DNA of 64,000 nucleotides from Paractinoplanes brasiliensis (GCF_004362215.1 NZ_SNWR01000001.1:6058001-6122000), one strand, 5' to 3'. Shown: positions 1-8,096, counted from the first letter of the stretch. Notes: generated by a model not told the origin, from the letters alone. Program-made: numbers and translations.

Positions 1-2
1 AC

Positions 3-875
3 AGGAGTAATCACGACGTAGTAAATTCCGTCATAGCCGCCTCCCTCGCAACGCTCGAATACGTTGCAGGAAAACCTCGATGCGTCCTGCGCGGTGGCGG
101 AGTACGCAAAAGCTTCTCTGGCGATACTCCTGTCCTGATGGCGGACGGTAGCCATAAACTGATCAAGAACGTGCGCGCGGGTGACCTCGTCCTCGCCACT
201 GACCCGCAAACAGGCGAACAGGGCCCTCGCGAGGTCACCGCCACCTGGGTACACCCAGACGACTTGTTCACTCTTACCATCGGCGACTCCAGAAAGATCA
301 CTACCACTGAGGATCATCTTTTCTGGAACGTTACCGACCAGCGCTGGGAACGTGCAGATGACCTCGATCGCGGCGACATACTGCTCAGCCCAGACGGATC
401 GGGAACAGCCGTTACGGCCTTTTCCGACCACGCGCGTCACGTAGCGAGTGCATACACACTGACAATCGACGGCATCCACACGTACTATGTTGTAGCCAGC
501 GGCACAGCGGTCCTGGTGCACAACGCTCCTCGACCTGACCCGTTCGGGTTGCCAAGTGCCCCTGGCGTCTACATCATCACCCTAGACACTGGCGAAAAAT
601 ATGTCGGGCAAGGTAAGAACATAGCGGAGCGCTGGCGGCAGCACTTTTCGCCAAGAGGCACCTTGAAAAAGGCTGGATTTACGCGCGATAATGTGACAAA
701 CGTCGAATATCGGCTGCCCGCTCAAGGCGTGAGCCTTAACCAGCTCGAAAGTGAGGTATTCGACGAATTCGGTGGCAAATCGAAACTTCCCTACAACACT
801 AATAACCCCACGATGTACAAGATCTATGGGAGTGGTCCCGGCGGGGGAAAATATGCCGGCGGTACCTGTGGCTGA
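3..875 (+). CDS. polymorphic toxin C-terminus: Hint domain plus GIY-YIG nuclease (5' partial)
   Basis: The frame is already open at the window edge, so the true start and the delivery region lie upstream. Two C-terminal modules are visible. A Hint (Hedgehog/intein) autoprocessing domain opens with a Cys and SGDTPVLMADG (about nt 85-155), has the TTEDHLF block, and ends at TAVLVHN near nt 523. Next comes a GIY-YIG nuclease: GVYIITLDTGEKYVGQG (about nt 565-615) followed by RWRQHF. Hint followed by a nuclease tip is the standard layout of actinobacterial polymorphic toxins, where Hint is thought to release the toxin. The nuclease would cut nucleic acid in a rival cell. The gene 12 bp downstream is the likely immunity gene. 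Domain calls are firm; the delivery route is not visible. Confidence 0.85.
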   Translation, partial: RSNHDVVNSVIAASLATLEYVAGKPRCVLRGGGVRKSFSGDTPVLMADGSHKLIKNVRAGDLVLATDPQTGEQGPREVTATWVHPDDLFTLTIGDSRKITTTEDHLFWNVTDQRWERADDLDRGDILLSPDGSGTAVTAFSDHARHVASAYTLTIDGIHTYYVVASGTAVLVHNAPRPDPFGLPSAPGVYIITLDTGEKYVGQGKNIAERWRQHFSPRGTLKKAGFTRDNVTNVEYRLPAQGVSLNQLESEVFDEFGGKSKLPYNTNNPTMYKIYGSGPGGGKYAGGTCG

Positions 876-887
876 GGTGAACGTAAA

Positions 888-1289
888 ATGGTAATCAGGC
901 CATCGGATGAGTGGCGCGAAGGCGTTGCAGAGGAAGCGGCGCTCGTCAAAGCAGGTTCCCTAGAGCAAGAGGATGCCGTGCTTGGAAAGTTGCACCCGCC
1001 GGATCTGCTGGTGCGGTTCGACGAGATTTTCGACTCGTTCGAGAGGGATGTGGCGGGACTGCGCAATCCAAGCGATGAGGAAGTCCTCATCGTCGTCCAA
1101 AAAGCTGTCTTTGCTCTCAACGCACTTAACGATGACTACGAATCAGATGCAATCGCCACAGAAGAGCGCACCGTACTCTGTCAATATATAGACCGAGCCC
1201 TAACCGAAGCGGGGCTCGACCTAGACGCTTTGTCGGCTCGCCGCGAAATCCCCCGCGAGGACATAACCGACGAATGGCGGACATGGTAG
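888..1289 (+). CDS. putative immunity protein to the upstream GIY-YIG toxin
   Basis: A 133-residue acidic, helical, soluble protein with no signal peptide or membrane segment. It starts at ATG 888 with GAGGTG about 8 nt upstream, and the toxin stop lies only 12 bp before. I do not recognise the family. Position directly behind a polymorphic toxin tip, small size and acidic character (for example EEVLIVVQK, EDITDEWRTW) are what is expected of an immunity protein that binds and blocks the nuclease. Role is inferred from position only. Confidence 0.6.
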   Translation: MVIRPSDEWREGVAEEAALVKAGSLEQEDAVLGKLHPPDLLVRFDEIFDSFERDVAGLRNPSDEEVLIVVQKAVFALNALNDDYESDAIATEERTVLCQYIDRALTEAGLDLDALSARREIPREDITDEWRTW

Positions 1290-1481
1290 AAGGCGATGTT
1301 CGTACAGGGGGATTGCGTAGTCGGTTAAAGGGGTGCTTGAACTGGGATTTTTGGGCGGGAACCGGCGGGATTCGGGACGTCATCGGCCGGCCCGATGGCG
1401 TCGGCCGGGACTTCGGCGAACTCGGCGGATCGGGCGCGGAACGGAAGTAGCGTGCCGTCGACGTCGAGAAACAGGATCGGG

Positions 1482-2228
1482 TCACGCGTCGGGCGGGCCA
1501 TCATCGGCAGAATCTACCTGCAGCCGTTGCCGAAGCTGCCGTGCTTCACGGCCACGGTAGACGCGCAGGACACTGGCGAGGGTGTCGCGCACATGCGGGT
1601 CGGGATGCTCGGCCAAGTGGGCCAGTTCCCAGGCGCCGCCGCGTCGGGCACGGCCGAGTTCGCTGAGCACGTCGATGATCTCATCGGCGGTTGCCGCGTC
1701 CCGCAGGTTTGCCATCAGCTCGTGCTTCGGCCGTGGTGGTCCGTCGTACGGGAACCAGCGGCGCAGCCCAGCTCCTTTGTACTCGCCCCGTTGCGCGCAA
1801 CAGCCGCAGGGCCGACGGCCGTGAGCCTGTGGCAGATACCGCCAGCCGGCCCCCTGCGGCACATCGCGGACCCGCCGCACTTCACCGGGGGTAACCGCCC
1901 GAGGCACGAACACCTCGTAACCGCGCGGATCGTCCAGTCGGCGTATCACCGCGACCGCCTGCGCGGCGGTGACCTGCCGTGGCGTGGTGCCGTAGCGTCC
2001 GACGGTCACCGGGTCGGCGTCGGGCAGCCGCAGCTGTACCGCGACCAGGACGCCTTGCTGCCAGCGCCGTAGCTCTCGGACCCATTGACAGGTGAGCGTG
2101 TACGACGGCAGCACCGGCATGCAATACACGCCGCGTCCGCCGTCACGCCCGTGGCTACGCGCGGCGATCCCCGAGCGCCGGATACGCCCGGACGCCCGCG
2201 CGGTGGTGATGTGTACGAACTCCGCCAT
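1482..2228 (-). CDS. conserved hypothetical, possible ADP-ribosyltransferase-like fold with C-terminal HEAT-like region
   Basis: I place the start at the internal ATG 2228 (MAEFVHITTAR), because the 35 codons before it look non-coding; this gives 248 residues. The N-terminal half has features of ART/KptA/DarT-like folds: an early H-I-T-T, an I-RRSGI segment, RGVY, and a late strand EVFVPRAVTP resembling the EVLVP strand that carries the catalytic Glu in DarT-type enzymes. A cluster CGCC follows at about residue 160. The last 80 residues (ATADEIIDVL, HPDPHVRDTLASVL) look like a HEAT-repeat pair. No antitoxin-like partner is adjacent. Fold assignment is tentative; the gene itself has good coding character. 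Confidence 0.6.
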   Translation of the reverse strand: MAEFVHITTARASGRIRRSGIAARSHGRDGGRGVYCMPVLPSYTLTCQWVRELRRWQQGVLVAVQLRLPDADPVTVGRYGTTPRQVTAAQAVAVIRRLDDPRGYEVFVPRAVTPGEVRRVRDVPQGAGWRYLPQAHGRRPCGCCAQRGEYKGAGLRRWFPYDGPPRPKHELMANLRDAATADEIIDVLSELGRARRGGAWELAHLAEHPDPHVRDTLASVLRVYRGREARQLRQRLQVDSADDGPPDA

Positions 2229-2389
2229 CGCAGGCACCGTAGCCGACCGAGGGGAAGTGAGGACCCCGAATTTCGGCCGCCCAGCGAGGGTACTTTGGAC
2301 TGCCGAACCCGGCCTCACGAAGATACGGAGCACGGCATGCGGTCACAGTCCGTCGCGCACCGTACGCGGCATGTGAGTAACGTCGGCGC

Positions 2390-2596
2390 GTGGCAGAAGA
2401 AATCACCCTTCGCCTGGACCGGGCGACCGCCGAGGACCTCTACGTGACGCTGTACGAGGTCGGCGAGCACATCGCGGCGGGCGCGCCGGTAACGGCGCCC
2501 ACCAAGGAAGAAGCCGAGCGACTGGGAGCCCTCCTCCACGAGCTTGCTCACGCAATCGGCCGCCGCTGTAATGCTTACTGCGATCACCTCGGCTGA
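2390..2596 (+). CDS. small hypothetical protein (68 aa)
   Basis: GTG start at 2390, product of 68 residues (begins MAEEITLRLDRATAEDLYVTLYEV). It is a compact, acidic, probably helical soluble protein with Cys and His near the end (GRRCNAYCDH). There is no good ribosome-binding site and no recognised family. It lies between the divergent hypothetical gene upstream and a converging nucleotidyltransferase gene. The codon pattern looks real; function unknown. Confidence 0.5.
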   Translation: MAEEITLRLDRATAEDLYVTLYEVGEHIAAGAPVTAPTKEEAERLGALLHELAHAIGRRCNAYCDHLG

Positions 2597-2635
2597 GGTC
2601 GGAGCGACATGTCAGCGGCAAATCCGGACGTTTCT

Positions 2636-3439
2636 TCAGCGCCTCAACAACTGCAATTCTTCGCCCCAGCTGTCGATGACAGGGGTGAGGACGGGTTCGG
2701 TGCGCTCGTTGTCGAAAGTTGTGCACAGCCTTTCGACTCGCTCGAAAGTCGTGCGGATCGTTGACGGGTCGCCGTCCAGCGTGGCGGTCAGCAAGGCAAG
2801 CAATTCCTCGGCATGCCAGTGAGGTAGCGGGTGTTGGCGCAGTTCCCACGGCAGGTATTTGTGGTAGGGACGGACCCGTCCGGCCAGTGTGAAGATGACA
2901 TCCAGCAGCCAAGGCATCGACTCGGCAGCGTCCAGCCGGCGCTCCAGCGGGCGTCCGTCGCGGTCGTTCTTAAGAGCGCGATAGGCGTAGTTGAGCCAGC
3001 CATCGAGGCGGTCGTGCTCAACGAGGATCGATTCCGCCTCATCGGCGGTTACGGTTGCCTGCCGCCGCAGCGCGGGCTGCAAGCGTCCTTCGGTGCGGTC
3101 GAGCAGCACCGGTGCCCACGCGAACGACCAACGGAACCACCAGCCGTTCGTTCCGAATTGCGGTACCCGCTCCAAGCTCGAGATCGTCACGGAGATCTCA
3201 TCGACCGCCGAGGATCGGCTCGTCTGGCGTCCGCGCATACCGGCGTCGGTCAGCACGACATACACGTCGAGATCGGACCGGTCGGTTGCGACGCCCCTAC
3301 CCGCGGAACCTGAAAGGACGAGTCCTAGGAAATCTGCGCCGTGGTCCACCTCGTTTCGCCGCGCCAAGTCGGTGAGTAGGTTGCGCCGTTCGGGGGAGAG
3401 GCCGAGCGGGATCTCCAAGGCAATGGATCGGTCCGTCAC
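2636..3439 (-). CDS. nucleotidyltransferase-domain protein
   Basis: Start chosen at GTG 3439, because GAGGG lies 7 nt upstream; a TTG 12 codons earlier is the alternative. The 267-residue product carries the polymerase-beta type nucleotidyltransferase signature GSAGRG-x6-DLDVYVV (about residues 45-65), where the two Asp bind metal. The remainder is helical, as in aminoglycoside/MNT-type nucleotidyltransferases with a C-terminal helical domain (YRALKNDRDGR, ESMPWLLDVIF, YHKYLPWEL). The substrate cannot be told from sequence. Position inside a conflict-gene cluster makes a toxin-related or resistance role possible, but no HEPN partner is next to it. Confidence 0.75.
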   Translation of the reverse strand: MTDRSIALEIPLGLSPERRNLLTDLARRNEVDHGADFLGLVLSGSAGRGVATDRSDLDVYVVLTDAGMRGRQTSRSSAVDEISVTISSLERVPQFGTNGWWFRWSFAWAPVLLDRTEGRLQPALRRQATVTADEAESILVEHDRLDGWLNYAYRALKNDRDGRPLERRLDAAESMPWLLDVIFTLAGRVRPYHKYLPWELRQHPLPHWHAEELLALLTATLDGDPSTIRTTFERVERLCTTFDNERTEPVLTPVIDSWGEELQLLRR

Positions 3440-3768
3440 AGACGTACCCTCGTGGCCGAACGATGGCGTTCGCAACCGAGTTCTGCATCATCGAGACGGA
3501 TTCCTCTCATCGGCACGAGCGTGCACCGAGACGCCCAGCCGACAGTCACACTGCATGACCAGGCCCCGCGGGTGGCGCGCACGCTCGGCGGCAGATGCGG
3601 ATGCGGACACTCCCCAGGCTGCCTGGCTTGGTCCCCTGTCGTACCCGGGCGGTACCTTGCTGCGACATCGGCTATGGGAGGGTCCGCGTGCAGGCACAGA
3701 AATCGCCTTTTCGTCCTTACTGGTGGGCGTTCGGCCTGGAAGCCGCGGGAGTGGCTAGTCGCGCGACG
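3440..3768. other. gap between divergent genes, no further gene seen
   Basis: About 330 bases between the nucleotidyltransferase start (minus) and the SMI1-like gene (plus). It must hold both promoters, but I see no clear -35/-10 pair. Open frames here are not convincing. An upstream GTG at 3751 could extend the SMI1-like protein by six residues. Confidence 0.4.
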
Positions 3769-4353
3769 ATGGGCACCTACGGCCAGTTCGAGTTCGAAGC
3801 CCTTCCCCCGATCCCGCGCCAGTTGAGCGACAATCTGGCTTGGCTCGAGGATCAGCCGACGCCTCAGGCGTGGAGCATCGGCACCAAGCCGGTCGTCGAA
3901 CTCCCCGCATTGGAGGCGGCCTGCGGCCAGCTCGGCCTGAAGCTTCCCGTGGTCTTTCTCGACTTCCTGCGTTCGCCGCGGCTACAGAGCAAGATCCGCT
4001 CCTGCACAGCGTGCTACATCAGCGTCGGTCCGACGCCGGTCACGGTGCCGGGCATCGATGGCCACCTCATCCGCTTCCTCGCAGACCAGCAGGGCTGCCT
4101 CTACTGGTATCTGTACCTCACCGCGACCGATCATGCGGTCGTCTGCTCGGCGGACTTCTACGGCGGCCCGGGCGACAGCTACACAGACGACGGCGAGATT
4201 GAGTTCTGCGGCGAGTCTTTCGAGTCGTTCCTTTACCGCTTCTGGCTGGAGAATGAAATCTGGTTCGCAGCCAACGATGGTGAACCCATGTCGGCTGATG
4301 CTGAACAGTACATCCGCCGCTATCAGACCGACGACGCCTCTTGCGACCATTGA
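3769..4353 (+). CDS. SMI1/KNR4-like protein, putative immunity or orphan conflict gene
   Basis: Start set at ATG 3769 (MGTYGQFEFE), where protein-like sequence begins; the 194-residue product then runs through LGLKLPVVFLDFLRSP, CYISVGPTPV, GHLIRFLADQQGCLYWYLYL and FESFLYRFWLENEIWF. The order 'elongated helix, LP..F..FL, then W-rich strands ending in a helix with ENE' resembles the SMI1/KNR4 superfamily, common among immunity proteins of polymorphic toxins. No cognate toxin tip is directly upstream, so it may be an orphan immunity gene left by recombination. Family assignment is by pattern only. Confidence 0.6.
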   Translation: MGTYGQFEFEALPPIPRQLSDNLAWLEDQPTPQAWSIGTKPVVELPALEAACGQLGLKLPVVFLDFLRSPRLQSKIRSCTACYISVGPTPVTVPGIDGHLIRFLADQQGCLYWYLYLTATDHAVVCSADFYGGPGDSYTDDGEIEFCGESFESFLYRFWLENEIWFAANDGEPMSADAEQYIRRYQTDDASCDH

Positions 4354-4591
4354 ATCCGATGCTCCCGACCACCCCGCGTGACAGTTGCGGCTCGTCGTGG
4401 TGCACGGACGGCGGCAAAACAATGCGCCCCGCCTCAGCTTCTCGGAATAAATAGGGGGCCCGTTATGCATGGAGGTAGATCAGTGCCCTGTGAGCCCTCT
4501 CGGTCTTCCTGATTTGCGGCGAGGGCTTCCAACTGGAGGCCTGGTCGACCGCTACTCCGCGAGAGAATGACCGGACGGACGAAGAGTTGAC

Positions 4592-5530
4592 ATGATGTCT
4601 CGCGTATCCTGCGAATACATGGAGCTTACGCGTCGCATCTATGTGAGTCTGCCGGCCGACGGATGGCTCACCGCCGCACAGAACCAGCTCAAGTGGGGCA
4701 TCGTCGAGGAGATCGCGAAGCTCGGCTACACCCCCGAGATCTTCACCAATCCGAAGGGTCACCCGGGACTCGCCTCGGCGAAGTCGTGGAGCCCGACGGA
4801 AGCCGACGACATCGCCCGACGCTGCACCGGCGCGGTGATCCTCGGCATGCCCCGCTGGACGTTCGACGACGGGCACGGCAACGAGGTTCGGCTGCCCACC
4901 GAATTCAATCATTACGAGGGTGCTCTGGCCCGCACCCTGGGCCTGCCCACACTCGTGCTGGTGCAGGCCGACATACCACACCGGGTCGTCTTTGACTTCG
5001 CGTTCGGCGGCTATCTCGGCCAGTTCCCGCCCGGTGCGGACGTCTCGTGGCTGCACACCGACGAGTTCCGTGTCCCGTTCGGATACTGGAAGGCCCAGCT
5101 CGAGAGTCGCCGCGACCTCTTTCTCGGCTACTGCGGCCACTCGATTGACACGGCCAAAGCCGTCAAGGAGTTCCTGCAATCACTCGGCGCCCGGGTGCTC
5201 GACTGGCGGACGGACTTCCTGCCCGGCCGTTCCATCATCGAGCAGATCGAGTCCGCCGCCGCGCGCTCGGTCGGCGGCGTCTTCCTGTTCACCAACGACG
5301 ATAACCTCGCCGACCAGACGACTGCCGACACCGCAGTCCCCCGCGACAACGTCGTGTTCGAGGCCGGCTACTTCATCGGCCGCAAGGGCAAGCACAACGT
5401 GCTGATAGTGCGCGAGGCCGGCTCCAAGATGCCTGCCGATCTTGGCGGCGACATCTACGCCTCACTTCCTGACCGCACCGACATCGACCCTATCAAGCGC
5501 GTCCTGACCGCGTTCGTGGGCGCTTTGTGA
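4592..5530 (+). CDS. TIR-like (CAP12/Pycsar-effector type) nucleotide-binding protein
   Basis: 312 residues. Start ATG 4592 has GAAGAG 5 nt upstream; ATG 4619 has none. The C-terminal half (about 170-312) matches the 'predicted nucleotide-binding, TIR-like' family seen as CBASS Cap12/Pycsar effectors: DLFLGYCGHS, GRSIIEQIE, then DNVVFEAGYFIGRKGKHNVL with the conserved Glu (catalytic in TIR NADases), then MPADLGGDIYASL. The N-terminal half (RRIYVSLPADGW..., GAVILGMPRW..., TLGLPTLVLVQ) looks like a second Rossmann-like module, perhaps related to nucleoside 2-deoxyribosyltransferases. Such proteins deplete NAD when a signal is sensed. No cyclase gene is adjacent, so it would be a stand-alone or orphan effector. 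An IS110 element follows it. Confidence 0.8.
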   Translation: MMSRVSCEYMELTRRIYVSLPADGWLTAAQNQLKWGIVEEIAKLGYTPEIFTNPKGHPGLASAKSWSPTEADDIARRCTGAVILGMPRWTFDDGHGNEVRLPTEFNHYEGALARTLGLPTLVLVQADIPHRVVFDFAFGGYLGQFPPGADVSWLHTDEFRVPFGYWKAQLESRRDLFLGYCGHSIDTAKAVKEFLQSLGARVLDWRTDFLPGRSIIEQIESAAARSVGGVFLFTNDDNLADQTTADTAVPRDNVVFEAGYFIGRKGKHNVLIVREAGSKMPADLGGDIYASLPDRTDIDPIKRVLTAFVGAL

Positions 5531-5795
5531 TAGCTCATACTTCTGCGCGGGCAGCGCCAACCCTGGGACCGGCAAGCGACACACAGCGCAACCGGCGTCC
5601 AGTGATCCGCATGAAGAACAACGATCTGCACAATGTCTTAAGGCTTCACAGATTCCGTTGTGGCGTTTCTTTTCCTAATGACTCAGATAACTCGACTCCA
5701 TAGACTGGCCACGCGTCTCGAGCGCGTGATGGATGCACTCTCATCGGCTACTTATTTACTGGTGGTACGACCGCAGCCCGGCCAGGCTTGGTCGA

Positions 5796-5937
5796 GGTGA
5801 CCGGTGGGGTCGCTCGCTCATCGGCTGTCCACCGTCTGTTGGTGTGGCTCAGATTTGGCATGCGTCCCGCCGGTCACCGTGGCGCGGAGAGGCTCAAGAG
5901 GGGACTGCCCAGCTCGAAGTAGCGCTGCCCTCCTCGC
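5796..5937 (+). ncRNA. candidate IS110 bridge RNA (element 1)
   Basis: Upstream of the transposase lies a near-perfect 15-bp stem: GGTGACCGGTGGGGT (5796-5810) pairs with GTCCCGCCGGTCACC (5864-5878), with three G-T wobbles, and encloses a 53-nt loop. A second shorter stem, 5884-5892 with 5929-5937 (one mismatch), follows directly. Established knowledge: IS110-type recombinases use a bridge RNA from the non-coding end next to the transposase, with two internal loops that pair with target and donor DNA. Two successive large loops in this place fit that design. That it is transcribed and functional is inference. Confidence 0.5.
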
Positions 5938-5973
5938 CGGATTCAACCCCGGGTTCGATCGAGGAGAGCAGGC

Positions 5974-7137
5974 ATGGGACAGGTCATCATCGGCATGGAT
6001 CCGCACAAGCGGTCCGCGACCATCGAGGTCATCAACGACCGCGAGAAGGTCCTCGCACAAGGCCGGTTCAGCACCGACCGCGACGGCTACCATTCGATGC
6101 TCAAACTCAGCCGGCAGTACAAGGACCGGATCTGGGCGGTCGAAGGCTGCAACGGCATTGGCAAACACATCGCCCAGCGCCTGGTCGCCGACGGCGAGAC
6201 CGTGGTGGACGTACCCGCGAAGCTGTCCGCCCGCGCCCGGGTGTTCGATACCGGCCAAGGCCGTAAGACCGATCCGGTCGACGCGCACAGCGTCGCGGTC
6301 GCGGCGTTGCGCAGCAAGGGTTTGCGGCAGGTCGACGTCGACGATGTGACGGTGGCGTTGCGGTTGCTGGTCGACTGTCGCGACGGACTGGGCCGCGCTC
6401 ACACCGACCTGCTCAACCGGATCCACAAGCTGCTGCTCGAGCTGCTGCCCGGGGGCGCGAAGAAGTACCTGTCCGCCGCGCAGGCCCGCGCGCTGCTCAA
6501 CACGATTCGTCCTCGTGACCTGGTCGGGCGGACTCGTCGCCGGCTTGCCTCCGAACTGATCACCGAACTGGTCCAGGTCGACAAGAAGACCAAAGCTGCG
6601 GACAAGGAACTGCGCGAGCTGGTCGAGGCGACCGGTAGCAGTCTGCAGGACCTGCACGGGATCGGGCCGTCCGGAGCCGCCCGGCTGATCGGTGACGTCG
6701 CGGACATCAGCCGCTTCGCCAGCCGCGGGCACTTCGCGTCCTGGAACGGCACCGCACCGCTGGACGCCTCATCCGGCGACCAGAACAGACATCGGCTATC
6801 GCGGGCCGGCAACCGGCGCATCAACCGCACCCTGCACATCATGGCCGTCGTCCAACTGCGCAACGACACCCAAGGCCGCGCCTACTACCGGCGCAAACTC
6901 GCCGCCGGCAAAACCCCGGTGGAAGCCCTGCGCGCGCTCAAACGGCGGCTGTCCGACGTCGTCTACCGGCAGATGGTCAACGACGCCATACGCGTCGAGA
7001 CGGGCCCGGGAGGACACGTGGGAGCGGCTCTGAAATCCAGCGCGGCCGACCTGATCCCCATGATCGACACTTCGGATAAGTCACTTCCCGGACCCGCCGA
7101 GCCTCAGCCTAGAACACAACTCCTCGCCGTCTCTTGA
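5974..7137 (+). CDS. IS110-family transposase (RuvC-like DEDD recombinase)
   Basis: 387 residues, ATG 5974 with GGAG upstream. N-terminal DEDD domain: GMDPHK (first Asp), AVEGCNG (Glu), GRKTDPVDA (later Asp residues). Middle coiled region; C-terminal Tnp20-type domain with LHGIGPSGAARLIGDV and SRAGNRRINRTLHI (catalytic Ser region). Length is normal for the family and the frame is intact, so it could be active. It cuts and joins DNA as a tetramer guided by its bridge RNA. It differs clearly from the two other IS110 transposases in this window. Confidence 0.92.
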   Translation: MGQVIIGMDPHKRSATIEVINDREKVLAQGRFSTDRDGYHSMLKLSRQYKDRIWAVEGCNGIGKHIAQRLVADGETVVDVPAKLSARARVFDTGQGRKTDPVDAHSVAVAALRSKGLRQVDVDDVTVALRLLVDCRDGLGRAHTDLLNRIHKLLLELLPGGAKKYLSAAQARALLNTIRPRDLVGRTRRRLASELITELVQVDKKTKAADKELRELVEATGSSLQDLHGIGPSGAARLIGDVADISRFASRGHFASWNGTAPLDASSGDQNRHRLSRAGNRRINRTLHIMAVVQLRNDTQGRAYYRRKLAAGKTPVEALRALKRRLSDVVYRQMVNDAIRVETGPGGHVGAALKSSAADLIPMIDTSDKSLPGPAEPQPRTQLLAVS

Positions 7138-7798
7138 CACAGAGGGGTGCCAAATGAGTGAATCGATCATGAAGTCTGACTCTTCAGGCTGTTACCCTCT
7201 GTAGTGGCCGATGTTGAGGAGTTGGGCTCTCGGTCGGTCCGAAGCCCGGTGGCGGGTCGGTGGGGACCAACTCTGGCGGAACGGGTCTTCTTCCTGCGTT
7301 ACCGTGCGATCGTCGTTCTGGCCATGTCGGGAACGAAGCGCCACACCTGTTGGTGGTGCGGGAGCGAGAACGGCGCCTCCGCCGGCGAAAGGTAGCTCAG
7401 CGGGCGGTCACCGCCTCTGGCCGTCATGATCCACGGGCGGTGGGTGGGCGGCTGAGGCCGCAGCGCCGATGCTTGTTTGCGGATCCGATCGGTCGGACGA
7501 GGCTGCGGCTGAAGGTCGTCGTGAACTGGTCAGGGCAGGCGTTGGCGTACGGCCGTCAACGTCACGATGGTGCCCTGAACAGCGTGAATGCCGTTCGGGT
7601 TGCGCCAATCCGGTCTACCGGGTTCTGCTCACGCGGCGCGGCCTCCTGCGGGTGCGTGGCGGTTCTGATCCACCCACCTTTTACCCACCGAAAACAACGT
7701 GAACTCGTGGCAAGTGCTGACAACCCATCGAGCCGTATCGGCCGTGTTTGGCCTGGTCAGAAGCAGCTTCTGACAAGCAGTGCATAGTCTCGTGACCC
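7138..7798. other. gene-poor stretch between IS110 element 1 and the tRNA fragment
   Basis: About 660 bases with no supportable gene. Short open frames show no protein-like pattern. The first part probably holds the right end of the insertion sequence. The last part leads into a tRNA 3' fragment, so this is likely a recombination scar. Confidence 0.4.
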
Positions 7799-7845
7799 CT
7801 TGATTTGGAGCAAGGGGTCGCAGGTTCAAATCCTGTCAGCCCGAC
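7799..7845 (+). tRNA. tRNA-Pro(TGG)-like 3' fragment (degenerate, attachment-site scar)
   Basis: The 3' half of a tRNA is clear: T-arm GCAGG-TTCAAAT-CCTGT followed by acceptor strand CAGCCCG and discriminator A. The 5' acceptor strand CGGGCTG and D-arm are absent upstream. The preceding anticodon region reads CTTGATTTGGAGCAAGG, which would be a tRNA-Pro(TGG) arm if one T were lost before CAAGG. An intrinsic terminator follows, as after real tRNA genes. Actinobacterial integrative elements (pSAM2 is the classic case) insert at the 3' end of tRNA-Pro and leave such copies. An integrase remnant lies 115 bp downstream. Confidence 0.6.
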
Positions 7846-7849
7846 AGCG

Positions 7850-7891
7850 AAGGGATTTTCGCAGGTCAGAGACTTGCGAGAGCCCCTTTTT
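7850..7891 (+). terminator. intrinsic terminator after the tRNA fragment
   Basis: Inner stem CGCAGGTC-AGA-GACTTGCG (7860-7878, one G-T wobble), outer pairing AAGGG with CCCTT, then a run of T (7887-7891). It sits directly behind the tRNA 3' end. Confidence 0.65.
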
Positions 7892-7959
7892 CGTGTCTGG
7901 CGACGTCAGCCGGGTCGAGCACGCCGCTTGTAGACCCTTGACTCGGCAGGTGACGAGAG

Positions 7960-8094
7960 ATGCCCCTACTGAAGCTCGACCGACTGTGCGAAGGCCTGGA
8001 GAAGGGCGACTGGGCCGGCTTCCTGCGCGACTGGGACCGCGCTCTACGGGCCGGAATCACCCGGAGACAACCCGCTACAACTACCTTCTGGCCC
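7960..8094 (+). pseudogene. tyrosine integrase N-terminal fragment
   Basis: Starts at an ATG with GACGAGAG upstream and reads MPLLKLDRLCEGLEKGDWAG then FLRDWDRALRAG. After a one-base frameshift it continues NHPETTRYNYLLA. This is the typical start of the SAM-like core-binding domain of a phage/ICE tyrosine recombinase. Homology stops abruptly near 8094, where a transposase remnant begins. Together with the tRNA fragment it marks the edge of a lost integrated element. Confidence 0.6.
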
Positions 8095-8096
8095 CT

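Larger units (their letters stand above)
5796..7137 (+). mobile_element. IS110-family insertion sequence 1 (minimum extent)
   Basis: Minimum extent given from the structured upstream RNA region to the transposase stop. IS110 elements lack clear terminal inverted repeats, so the true ends cannot be set from one copy. The left non-coding part contains a strong stem-loop that fits the bridge-RNA position of this family. The element separates the conflict cluster from a tRNA/integrase scar. Confidence 0.7.

Noticed and set aside
4586..4618. TTGACA with TATCCT upstream of the second ATG of the TIR gene, considered as a promoter
   Set aside because: Spacer between the two hexamers is only about 12 bp, and GAAGAG supports the earlier start at 4592.
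7794..7815. Perfect 9-bp inverted repeat GACCCCTTG...CAAGGGGTC with 8-nt loop, considered as a terminator or operator
   Set aside because: It coincides with the anticodon arm of the tRNA fragment and is better explained as tRNA sequence; the T-run belongs to the hairpin further down.
7629..7829. Minus-strand frame crossing the tRNA fragment
   Set aside because: Overlaps the tRNA sequence and ends without any protein-like pattern.
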